Assembly (NCBI RefSeq): GCF_958979055.1
Contig: NC_084888.1
Coordinates: forward strand, 34,343,804 to 34,407,803
From: Alnus glutinosa
Taxonomy: Eukaryota; Streptophyta; Magnoliopsida; Fagales; Betulaceae
Length of the DNA stretch: 64,000 bases
Direction: 5' to 3'
Within the stretch, counting starts at the first letter, position 1; every line of letters begins with the position of its first letter. Under the pieces are notes generated by a model. The model made no database searches, was not told where the DNA came from, and saw nothing but the letters and a program-made list of their open reading frames with translations. The position numbers were made by a program, and so were the translations under genes. This document shows, piece by piece, positions 23,102 to 33,079 of this stretch.

Positions 23102-24111
23102 TCTCGGCTAGGACAGATCCGAGAGTTTTCTTCTTGGTCTCGGCTAGGACTGATTCGAGACTGCTTCTTGCTCTCGGCTAGGACTGATCCGAGAAGCTCC
23201 TTCTTGCTCTCGGCTAGGACTGATCCGAGAGGCTCCTTCTCGGCTAGGACTGATCCGAGAAGTTTCTTCTTGCTCTCGGTTAGGACTGATCCGAGAGGCT
23301 CATTCTCGGCTAGGACTGATCCGAGAGGCTCCTTCTCGGCTAGGACTGATCCGAGAAGTTTTTTCTTGCTCTCGGCTAGGACTAATCCGAGAGGTTCCTT
23401 CTCGGCTAGGACTGATCCGAGAAGTTTCTTCTTGCTCTCGGCTAGGACTGATCCGAGAGGCTCCTTCTCGGCTAGGACTGATCCGAGAAGTTTCTTCTTG
23501 CTCTCGGCTAGGACTGATCCGAGAGGCTCCTTCTCGGCTAGGACTGATCCGAGAAGTTTTTTCTTGCTCTCGGCTAGGACTGATCCGAGAGGCTCCTTCT
23601 CGGCTAGGACTGATCCGAGAAGTTTTTCTTGCTCTCGGCTAGAACTGATCCGAGAGGCTCCTTCTCGGCTAGGACTGATCCGAGAAGTTGTTCTTGCTCT
23701 CGGCTAGGACTGATCTGAGAGGCTCCTTCTCGGCTAGGACTGATCCGAGAAGTTTTTTCTTGCTCTCGGCTAGGACTGATCCGAGAGGCTCCTTCTCGGC
23801 TAGGACTGATCCGAGAAGTTGTTCTTGCTCTCGGCTAGGACTGATCCGAGAGGCTCCTTCTCGGCTAGGACTGATCCGAGAAGTTGTTCTTGCTCTCGGC
23901 TAGGACTGATCCGAGAGGCTCCTTCTCGGCTAGGACTGATCCGAGAAGTTTTGGTCTCAGCTAGGACTGATCCGAGATGACCCCCCTTTCTTCTTGATCT
24001 CGGCTAGGACTGATCCGAGACTCTCGGCTAGGACTGATCCGAGACGACCCCCCTTTCTTCTTGATCTCGGCTAGGACTGATCCGAGACTCTCGGCTAGGA
24101 CTGATCCGAGA
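23102..24111 (-). repeat. Tandem hairpin array inside the LTR element (about 30 units)
   Basis: About 30 copies of a 22-23-base core with self-complementary ends, TCTCGG-(11)-CCGAGA (the loop is usually CTAGGACTGAT). Spacers of two kinds alternate: a short one (GGCTCCT) and a longer one (AGTTTCTTCTTGC), giving a higher-order period of about 66 bases. The last few units (23955-24111) use different spacers, including GACCCCCCTTTCTTCTTGA. It lies between the gag stop and the 3' LTR, so it would be in the 3' part of the element's transcript. Confidence 0.95.
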
Positions 24112-24115
24112 GTTT

Positions 24116-24240
24116 TTGCCTGCAAAAGAAACAACATCAACGGGTTCCTGGTCCCTAGACCGGGAACACTCCGATGCTTAAGTCAGCTTTATTCATTTAT
24201 TCTGAAAATACTTATTCCCAAAATCTGGGGAATTTTCTGT
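24116..24240 (-). repeat. LTR-like degenerate segment inside the element
   Basis: This piece shares a run of phrases with LTR positions about 22446-22525: 'gcaaaa.aaacaac', 'ggtccc', then 'ctccgatgcttaagtcagct' (LTR: 'ctccgatgcctaagttagct'), then 'tctgaaaat'. It looks like a diverged copy of the LTR R/U5-type segment captured in the interior. Confidence 0.55.
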
Positions 24241-24328
24241 CTAGTCTGAATTAAAAATAAAAGTCTAGTTCTTTGCAAATATAAATACTAAAAAATAAAA
24301 GCAAGCCTGAAATTCCCGAGAGTCCTTT

Positions 24329-25816
24329 TTATGGGATCACGGGCAGATACTGCTGTTGCCTCGGCTCTCTATGCTGTGGGCTTCTGCTTCTTCGGTCCTC
24401 TCTTCTTTCTATGTCATCTCGGGGAGCATTCTCTTGATGCCTTTCGTCTAGCTGAGGACGGTCTCGGGGATAGTAATCCCGTGACTGTTGATCTCGGGGC
24501 TGATAGTCCTGATGATTCCGAGGCCTGTTATTTCCTTGATGGTTCCGTCGCTCTCCCAAGAACCGAACCAACTTGCCATTCTTTATGAATTCTTCTATTA
24601 ACAACCTTAGGGTTACGCACCCCTCGGTGTAATGACCTGCTTGTTTATGGAAATCACAATACTTCCCTGCATTCCTATAAGGAGGATTACCTGGTATCTT
24701 TTGCGGTTCCCGAAACGCCGGATCTCTCTTGATCTCCATGAGGACTTCTGATATCTCGGCATTGAGAGGTGTAAAGTTGTAATCTTTGAACTTCTTTACC
24801 TGCCTCTGCTCTTCCCAATCAGCTTTCTTGAATTCTTTCCTTTTCTTTTCTGGGGCTGTCTCTCGGGGTAGTCTAGAACTGGCCATAGACTTCAGCGTCT
24901 CTTCTTGATTGATGAATTCTTCTACCTTATCCATGAGGCCCTGCAAGGTACTCGGTTGCTTCCGGATCAACTTCTTCATCAAAGGCTCCTCGGGTGAAAT
25001 TCCCTGATAAATGGCAGAAAAGATCATATCCTCGGTCGGATCTTCGACCGTAGCCTTCTCTCGGTTGAACCGAGCCATAAACTCCTTAAGACTCTCATTG
25101 CCCTGCTGGTGCAATGATAGCAAATATCCCGAAGGCTTCTTCCTTGTCCGGAAAGCCAAGAACTCCGTTAGGAATATCTTGGACAATTCTTTGAACTGAT
25201 CAACAGAATTCGGGGGCAGCTTCCTGAACCAGTCTCGGGCATTCCCCGCAAGAGTAAGAGGGAAGGCCCGACATGCTACTTCATCGGGTGTCCCGTGAAG
25301 GTCTAGATGAGCTTTGAAATTCTCTAGGTGATCCAAGGGATCTCTGTCTCCTGCATAACTTAGAATTTGGGGTACCTTAAACTTATCGGGAAGCTGATAG
25401 TCTGCCACCCGTCTGGTGAAGGGTGAGTCTGTACCCATTAGGAGCTTGTCCACCATTACGGATCTGCCTTTGTCCTTTGTTTCCATCTCCATGTCCGTGC
25501 ACCTTCTCTCCAGCTCGGCAATAATTCTGCTCAGATCTCCTTGATGGTCATCCTCCCTCCGAGGATTAATGTTGCTATTGTGATCTTCTTCCTCACGCTC
25601 ATCCCTGTTCATCTCGGGATTGGGCTGTCTCTGCCTCATGCGTAACAATTATGCATTTAAGTCTTCAATCTGGGCTTCCAACGCTGCTATGCGATCTTGA
25701 TCTCCACCCCCCGGGGGAGGGTTCGGTGGAGGCTGCTGATTATTCTGAATAACTGGCTCCATTCGAACTATGGGCTCTCGGTTGGTCTGGCTTCCGGAAC
25801 GTGTGTTCATCACCAT
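24329..25816 (-). pseudogene. gag: Retrotransposon gag polyprotein, one in-frame stop
   Basis: The frame starts at ATG 25816 (MVMNTRSGSQ...), runs 55 codons, meets TAA at 25649-25651, and continues in the same frame for 439 residues to the TAA at 24329. The first part has a proline-rich stretch and a short coiled coil (RIAALEAQIEDLNA). The main part contains a Retrotrans_gag domain (about DHLENFKAHLDLHG to YQGISPEE, with the conserved A.DWF.KLP motif) and a variant zinc knuckle, CDFHKQAGHYTEGC (Cys-His-His-Cys spacing 2-4-4), then an arginine-rich tail with repeated RDQ/PRD. Ty3/Gypsy gag proteins of plants have this layout and form the virus-like particle that packages element RNA. The TAA could be a recent inactivating mutation, or the second part might be used alone. 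There is no pol downstream. Confidence 0.88.
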
Positions 25817-25855
25817 GCTGGATCTTATTTTTCTTTTATGAGGAACGAAAAATCG

Positions 25856-25873
25856 TTCCCACAGACGGCGCCA
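25856..25873 (-). promoter_or_regulatory. Primer-binding site of the LTR element
   Basis: The minus strand reads TGGCGCCGTCTGTGGGAA three bases inside the 5' LTR. TGGCGCC starts are typical of plant Gypsy elements; the tRNA primer (perhaps tRNA-Asp) is not certain. Confidence 0.7.
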
Positions 25874-25876
25874 AAC

Positions 25877-26365
25877 TGTTGGTACAGTTTCCGGTATGGT
25901 GTGAATCTGCACGTTCCTCTGATGTTCTTCACGTCTCTCAATAATTCTGCAAAACAACAAAAACTAGGGACCCTTCCGGGGGTCCCGCTCCGATGCCTAA
26001 GTTAGCTTCTGTGAGAAAATAATGCTCTATGCATAAAATTCTGAGACTTAGTTTATACCTGGGGTATGAGCCTATTTATAGGCATAGAGGTGGAGTCAAA
26101 CCTGGATTAGGACTCCTGCTCCTTGTTGATTTAGAACTGCTGTCCGAGTTCTAATTGGACTTTAATCCTTTACTAGACTTCTAACTGGATATCTTCTTAG
26201 ACTTCCAATCTGATATCTTCTTAGACTTCTGATTTGATATCTTCTTAGACTTATGATCTGATATCCTCTTAGACTTCTGATATGATCATTATTCTTATCT
26301 GTTTGGACCTATTTGACTTTTGAATCTCCTATTTGGATCGGGTTGAGTGGGATTTATCCCCAACA
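25877..26365 (-). repeat. 5' LTR (in element orientation)
   Basis: 489 bases, the partner of 22376-22864. On the minus strand, TATAAATAGG (complement of 26069-26078, 'cctatttata') is a plausible TATA box for element transcription. Confidence 0.93.
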
Positions 26366-26370
26366 ATTAT

Positions 26371-27830
26371 ATTCGTCAATTTTAATATGATAAATTTAAT
26401 TAAATGGGTTAGACTCATTAACTAGAATCCGCTAATTTTGTTTTGGGTTCGTATCGAGTTTGCAGATCGTGTAAAAAATTATTAGCTCTAAATGTCGCAT
26501 GGTTGGTATGAGTCGTTTTAAGGTATGTGCATAAGACTATATAAGTAAAGCTTAACCCTACCCATTTAATTAAACATGCTAGACTATTTAACTCATAACC
26601 TTCTAATTTTGTGTTATGTTCGTATTGAATTCGCGGATGGTGTTGAAAATTAACATCCCTAATTATGAGTACTCCTAAAGTTACTTTTACAGCTCGACTC
26701 CACGACGTGTCACTGCTACCTCATGTTGCCACGTCAAGAAAAAAAAGAAAAAAAAGAGGGCCTCCAAAACTAAAACCTAGTATCCCTTTGCAGTGCATGT
26801 ACGTGATTTTTTCCCGACACTCTCTACCATAATTTTGAAAAAACAAAAAAAAAAACTATCCATTTCGAACGCCTCTCTCTCCATTACTGCTTCTCTCTCA
26901 TTTTGAAAATTTCAATATTTCGAATTCATACCACTCGCCTCCCCCTAGCTCAAGAGAACGAAGTGGAGCTCACGTGTTTTTCTTCAAATTGAATCGGATA
27001 AATTCCTTTTAATTTAGTCTATTAAATTGATATACGTCTTTAAAGTATTTGATATTCGCGTATTCTAAAAATAAATGTCAATTTAATTTCCTTCAAATTT
27101 ATCCAAATTCTTGGTGACAGTAAACCAACTAATATTTTTGGCTACTGTCATTATTATGTTAATGGGTGGTAAATAAAATGTTACCATGTTAGAGCATCAC
27201 ATGCATGCTCATTTACCTTAATCTCCCCATCACTAAGCCGTATTTGGAAGGCAATTAATATCGATATCTGTCTGCCAACTGTTTAGCTTTAGCTTTTAAA
27301 CTGCTCATTAACTCTAATTGCTGGAAGCTAAGTAAAAACTACTCACAGCAATGAATGTTAAGGAGTTAAAAGGGCTAAGATCTCCTGCGCCGACGATAAC
27401 ATGAATGATAAAACAGCGAGATCTGAACCCCTTGTTTAACTGGGGAAGACACGTGGCATTATGCGGAGAAAAATCCTTGGGTTTTTTTATCATCTGATTC
27501 TATTTTTTTTTTAAAAATAAATCATATTTTATTTAACTTTTTTTTAAATAAGTTATATTTTATTCAATTTTTTTAAAAAAGCCAGCTTCAAAATTTGCAA
27601 AGAGAATAAAAATTCAATTTTAATTTAAAAAATTTAACATTCAAACAGAGCATCGGGCTCACAGCGCTTCCTCCATGCATCACATGCATACGATTATCCG
27701 TTCAAAGTCGGGAGCACAATATAGGCACACGTGAAAACCTATAAAGAACCAGCACGTGGCATATCAGGTTCGTATGGTAAGCTTTACTTGAATGCATTCA
27801 CACATATGCTTCCTCCATATATGGTATAGT
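26371..27830. other. Older repeat (right part) and spacer
   Basis: 26371-26665 holds two passages of the dispersed 'aattaaa(t/c)(g/a)ggtt/cgtattgaat' repeat. The rest to 27830 is AT-rich spacer without coding signal. Confidence 0.5.
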
Positions 27831-27861
27831 TTAAACGGTCACGATTCTATAAAACCCACTC

Positions 27862-27895
27862 GTGGGCCCACAAAATCCCACGTGGGCCGTTAAGA
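27862..27895 (+). promoter_or_regulatory. Promoter motifs of the TDBD gene: GTGGGCCCAC palindrome and G-box
   Basis: GTGGGCCCAC (TCP/site-II-like palindrome) is followed closely by CCCACGTGGGCC (G-box CACGTG inside a near-palindrome). Two further CACGTG words are upstream (about 27727 and 27753). This fits a promoter for the transcript whose first donor is at 28063. Confidence 0.5.
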
Positions 27896-27899
27896 TGAA

Positions 27900-28062
27900 C
27901 CCCACCGTAAATGGAAATGGTACAGAGCTCCATACAATGTCTCTCGTCATAGTTAAAGCACAAACAAGCTCAGAGATAATCTCAAGTCCTTTTCTCATGG
28001 TCTGTGTTTCTGTCTCCGTCGTGTAGCCGCCGGAAAATCCTCCCGGCAAATACCCGGCGAAG
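27900..28062 (+). other. Probable 5' UTR exon of the TDBD gene
   Basis: A CT-rich leader ends at the good donor GGCGAAG|GTAATTTC (28063). The transcription start is not fixed. The next exon would begin after TTGTTTGTAG (ending at 28327). Confidence 0.5.
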
Positions 28063-28327
28063 GTAATTTCAACCCAGAACCCTCTCATTCATCTCAATTT
28101 TTATGGCTTGGCCTCCATTGCCACATCTTAGTGCACATATATAGATATACGTACTTAGTGTGTGTATAGGTTTTGAAATTCACTCTGATCGCTTTGGGTT
28201 TCACTTCTCTCTAAACGATGCGTTTTGATCTTTCTAAATCGTTGAATGCATGCCGTATGTGATCGAAGCTCGATTTCTTGGGTGTGGAATTGTTTTTTGA
28301 AGTGTTAGGTTTTGCTGTTGTTTGTAG

Positions 28328-31300
28328 ATTGAATTGGCGAGGCTTTGAGCTGGTCTTTGCGTGCTTTGTGGGGTTTATGGGCAAAACGACGTAGTGAAGG
28401 ATCAAGTTTTGTGAGAGTGGGCTGGCTCAGTGAGTATTGCTTTGGCTGGGATCATAAAATGGTAGGCCCGGAACTCTGATCGAAGCTTTTGCATGCAAAT
28501 GCTCTGTTGGATTACTTTGGTGATATTGTGTTGATTTTCTTTCGCGCTCAAGAGGTTTTCTTTGGCTTTGTCAATGTTGGAAATTGTGTCAATTTATGGT
28601 ACTGCATGTGGTGTATTTTTCGATTGCTACTGCTATGTTTTATTTCGTTTGGTTGAATATTTTTGTACTTCTTTGGGATTTAAAGGGTGTTCCTTTGTGT
28701 TGGGTTTTAGGATTTAAAGACTATAAGTTAATGGGCTTATGATATTTTTGTATCCATTGGTTGAATCCCCAGTTTGTCCATTTTTCTGTGAATATAATAA
28801 TTATTTGTCCGGGATATTCGATAACGGTGACCATGTTATGATTCAATTACGTTGTCTCTTTAATTATTACAAAGCCGCATTACTTGGTCTATTTATTCAA
28901 AAATTAGCACAATAAGTAGATGGTATAATGATGTAAATCTCTTCCTTTTTGCCATTTATAAAGAACCGTTTCACCTTCAATTTCCTTTTTATAGGATAAA
29001 TTAAATGACTTGTTGACAGTGATTTTCTTGTGTGGAGGTAATGTTTTCCTGTTTATAGTATATAATGTGGTCCTATTTATGGTATATAAGTAACTGGAAT
29101 TATAGGTAACAACGAATAGACTATTTGACCCCATTTGCAGATATTTTCTTGAAGCTTTTTTTTTTTTTTTTTTTAAGTAGCAATCGAGATATTATTAAAA
29201 GCGTAAGGGGCACCAAGTACACATGAAGTATATAGGAAAAAACACCGAGCTAGCTAGAAGAATAAAAAAGAACAAGGAAATCATGATAACTAAACACCAA
29301 AGGAGAAACAAATGCAACTGTCTCAAGATAAAGAGAATAACATTGTATATGGAAATTTGGTAATTAGATGAGATTTCATAACTCTCATTATAGAGTTGTA
29401 AAGAAGGAAGAAGCGATGTAGTTATCTATAACAATCAATTAGAGAGATGACTTCCCCTAAGTTAGACTGACTAGACATGTCTCTAACCTGAGACATGCAG
29501 TTTTTAGATGAGATACTTGAGCAAATCTTCTTCTTCTTCTTCTTCTTCTTCTTTTTTTGAATAATAACTCATTAGAAGAAAGAAAAGCTATTGCACATGA
29601 AAAGTATACAAGAGAAGCAACCACCCTATTGGGGTCAAAAAGTTAAGGAGTTAACAAGATCTACAAGTTTAGAGGAAGAGAAATTAGGAACAAAAGTTAC
29701 AACCCGATCTAAGAGGACACTCAAACAGGAGGATTTTAGTTGAAGCATGTTAGACTCACGGTCCTCAAAAAGACGTCGATTTATTTCTTTCCAAATGCTC
29801 CACATTAGAAGAGTAGAGATGACTTTCCGTATGGCCTCTTTGGATTATCCCCGCCCGCAACCCAGGTACATATGGAATATACAAGAGAAACGCTTAATTA
29901 GGAAAAGAAAAAAGAATAAGAAAATCATTAAAGCTAAACACTAAGGGAGCTAAGTATACAGCTGTCCAAGTAAAAAGAGAATAAAAGAAGAAGGTCTTGA
30001 GCTCCTCTAACGTCCTTTCTTGGTCCTCAAAATTTCTATCATTTCGTTCTCTCCACAAGCACCACAAAAGGCAAGAAGGCATCATCCTCCACACAATAGT
30101 ACTCCGAAAGCATGCACCCGTCCACTAGCAAACGAATAAATCAACCACCCGATGCGGCATAACCCAAGACAGCCAAAAGTGGCTGAAAATAGCATTTCAT
30201 AAGGCGCAAGCAACCTCACATTGAAGTAGCTCTACAATATTGTTAGGCATGACCCACGATACTCCAAATAAGATGAGAACCAAATGCCATTTCTCGTTAG
30301 TAAACTCACAATGGAAGAGGAGGCGGTTTACAGTCTCTTTGCTTTTCTTGCAAAGACAACACTAATTGATAAGGGTAAGAGCCCACCTCCTAAGGTTATC
30401 AGTTGTAAGAATTTTACCCAAAGCCGCCGGCCAAGTGAAGAAAGCAATACGAGGTGGAGCCTTCACCTTCCAAACACTCTTCCAAGTAAAAAGGAAGACT
30501 GACCAGATTTTTAAGTATAGTAATAGCTCTTCACTTCAAACCCATGATTACGATTTGGGGACCGCAACATTTTATGTCTCTCTCGGAAGGGTTTTTGATG
30601 AGTAAAGAGATACTTGAGCAAATTTGCCCATGCTCGGGAGCACCTTTTGCTTGCAAAGTGATCAAGTCTTTCCGGGAGTTCCTTCCACAATCATAATTCT
30701 ATCCACTTTCTCACTGGATTAGGATTACTGAAAAGTGACAGTGGATAAGTTCTAGCCCTCTCCCACTCCATGTTAGATTGCTTAAAGATTGTGAAACTAT
30801 TGAAAAGGTGGACATCCGGTTGTTATTGCTATTATCAATCTATTGTATTTGATATTCAACAACCTAGTGTTTCATCAAATTGCAAGGATAGACCTCCTAG
30901 AGTTTCTTATGAAAAGCTTCATATCACGATTGATGGGTCAAGTTGGTGGTTAGTGATTTGTGGTTGTTTATTTTCCGGATACCAGGCAAACCCTAACCCT
31001 TTCTTCAATAATCTCAAAGCATTTAGCAACCACTTTTTATACATGAAAGTCCATCACAGAACAAGTTTCCTAATCTTTCATATATCGATAAAAGTCAATT
31101 TCTGGTACAAACATGTCGCTAGAGCTGCATTGTTCGCATTTATAACCAAATAAACTAAAAGCTAGTGCAAAAGGGGTTGTTGAGAGAGAAACATTAAAGA
31201 GATGGACCAAGTGAGTAGGACTTTGAATTAGAGAAAGGAGTTTATCATGATTTTGAACCTGCCACTAAGTAAGCAAATGATTATTTTTTTTCTTAATTAA

Positions 31301-33034
31301 TTTTTCAGAAATTAATGTTGTGCATTAAAGGTTAATTCTACCTCATTGATTCTGTGATCTTTCCTCGAGCTATCATAACGAAAACCTTTTTCTACTCAGT
31401 TCCAATAGATCATCTATATGGTAATAATTCACCCTTGGTGACTCACATGAAAATTTCAATATCTGATTTCAATATGTCAAATCATTTTTGTTGAATTGGA
31501 GTTAACCCATTCAAAAGCAAGCTAGATTTCAGCAACTTGGATCCAACCCTATAACAATTAGGTTGAATTTTGGGTCTTTGGGATCAATCAACCTAATCCA
31601 TATTCTTTTTCTCGTAAGTGTTCTCTCTTGTATACTTCCTGTGTATTGGGTAGCGCCCTTTCGCTCTTAATAAATTTCGATTACTTATTAAAATAAAAAA
31701 ATCAACCTAATCAATCTTATTTCTGTAAGGAAAAAAAGAATACCATCTATATACTTTCTTTTGACTTTTAACAATATGGGTTTTTGGGAGAATTTGGAAG
31801 ATGAAGAAGAGGGAGGGGAGAGCAAATCCTGATGTTTGATTGAGAGGATAAAGAAGAGGGGGAAGGAGATAATTTTTATTTTTTTTGGGGTGGGGGAAGT
31901 TCCCAAATGGGCACAACAAAACTAAGTTGTGCAATATTGGGCGGTTTACAGAAAATCCCCGTTTTGGATAGTTGTTTGCTGTGAAATTGAGTAGATTGGG
32001 AATAAAAGGAACTTATGTGTTTAGGGCAAGATTTTTTGGTCACTTTTTCTGACGATCCCCACTGAGCCAGGACAACTGCTAGAGTTTTCAGTGTCCTCAG
32101 GCTTGAGATTTAATGAGTTGACATTGAGCTAGGATTCTAAAAGTTGTGAGTACCTCAGGCTTGGCCTAGGGACTTGGGAACTGTGTTGGTAATTGGATCA
32201 AAACCATAAAACAAATGTGGCTTTATTGTAACCAGTAATTAATTGGTGCTTTAGAATATCTATGCGATCATTTCCCATTGGGGAGCTCAAACATCAATTA
32301 TAGGCCACAACTTGAAAGAAGTTGACGTGAACGTTAGTATGCTTTTTATATGCTTAATCAGCATGCAGAAGAATGCAAGGCTCTTCCATTTTGCACATCT
32401 TTTCACACTATAAAATCATACTCATTATGAAAACAATTATTGAAATATCTAGAATGCATTAATTATTCTAATTATTACCTAGTTTGGAGTTTAGCACGGA
32501 ACATTTGCTTGAGTTATTTGAGCTACCTAGTTTGGAGCTTTAACTTGATCCACTTAACTTGCTAAATCTGCTTCACTATGCTTTAACTAGGTGGAGCTTG
32601 AGCTTCTTAATTCATTTAAAGGCCTTAAATATATAAAAAGGATTAATTGGAAAGTGATGAGTTTCTTTCCTATGAGCTCTTGTGAAATCTCCCTATCATG
32701 CAAAAATATTTCCAAAATCCCAGGAAACGTGCCGTACTGTTCAATGGAAGACCTACAAGGATCTTACTGTGGCCAAGTAACATATGTGGAGATCTCACAA
32801 ATGGATAAAGGATATGATATTTCCTCTTTTTAAATACAGTTTGACTAGAAATCCCACCTACTTTTTCATGCCCAAAGTACCTCAAGATGTAAGAAGAGGG
32901 AAGAGGGAGCCCATGTGGTAAGGCGACTTTGTTTGAAGTTTGTTTTGTGAAATTCGATTGTAGTATAACTAATTTTGTGAAGTGGTAACTGAAAGTTGGC
33001 ACATATTGATCAAGTTTTCACAAATGATGTGGTT

Positions 33035-33079
<45 letters not shown>

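Larger units (their letters stand above)
22376..26365 (-). mobile_element. Complete gag-only LTR retrotransposon (Ty3/Gypsy-type, TR-GAG/LARD-like)
   Basis: Two 489-bp direct LTRs (22376-22864 and 25877-26365) begin TGTTGG and end CCAACA-like (TG...CA) and differ at only three positions by eye. The element is flanked by a perfect 5-bp target duplication, ATTAT (22371-22375 and 26366-26370). It is oriented on the minus strand, so the LTR at 25877-26365 is the 5' one. Just inside it is a primer-binding-site-like sequence, TGGCGCCGTCTGTGGGAA; a G-rich polypurine tract precedes the other LTR. The 3.0-kb interior codes only for gag (with one stop) and a tandem hairpin array. No protease, reverse transcriptase, RNase H or integrase was seen in any frame. 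It must rely on an autonomous partner. Gag-only elements of this kind have been described in plants as TR-GAG elements. Confidence 0.92.

Noticed and set aside
23168..23903. Long + strand open frames with repeated Ala-Arg-Thr-Asp-Pro-Arg peptides
   Set aside because: They are simply translations of the 66-base hairpin array of the LTR element on the non-coding strand. The open frame follows from the repeat length being a multiple of three.
23102..24111. CRISPR-like array (direct repeats with spacers)
   Set aside because: The spacers are short (7-13 bases) and themselves repeated, the genome is plant nuclear, and the array lies inside an LTR element.
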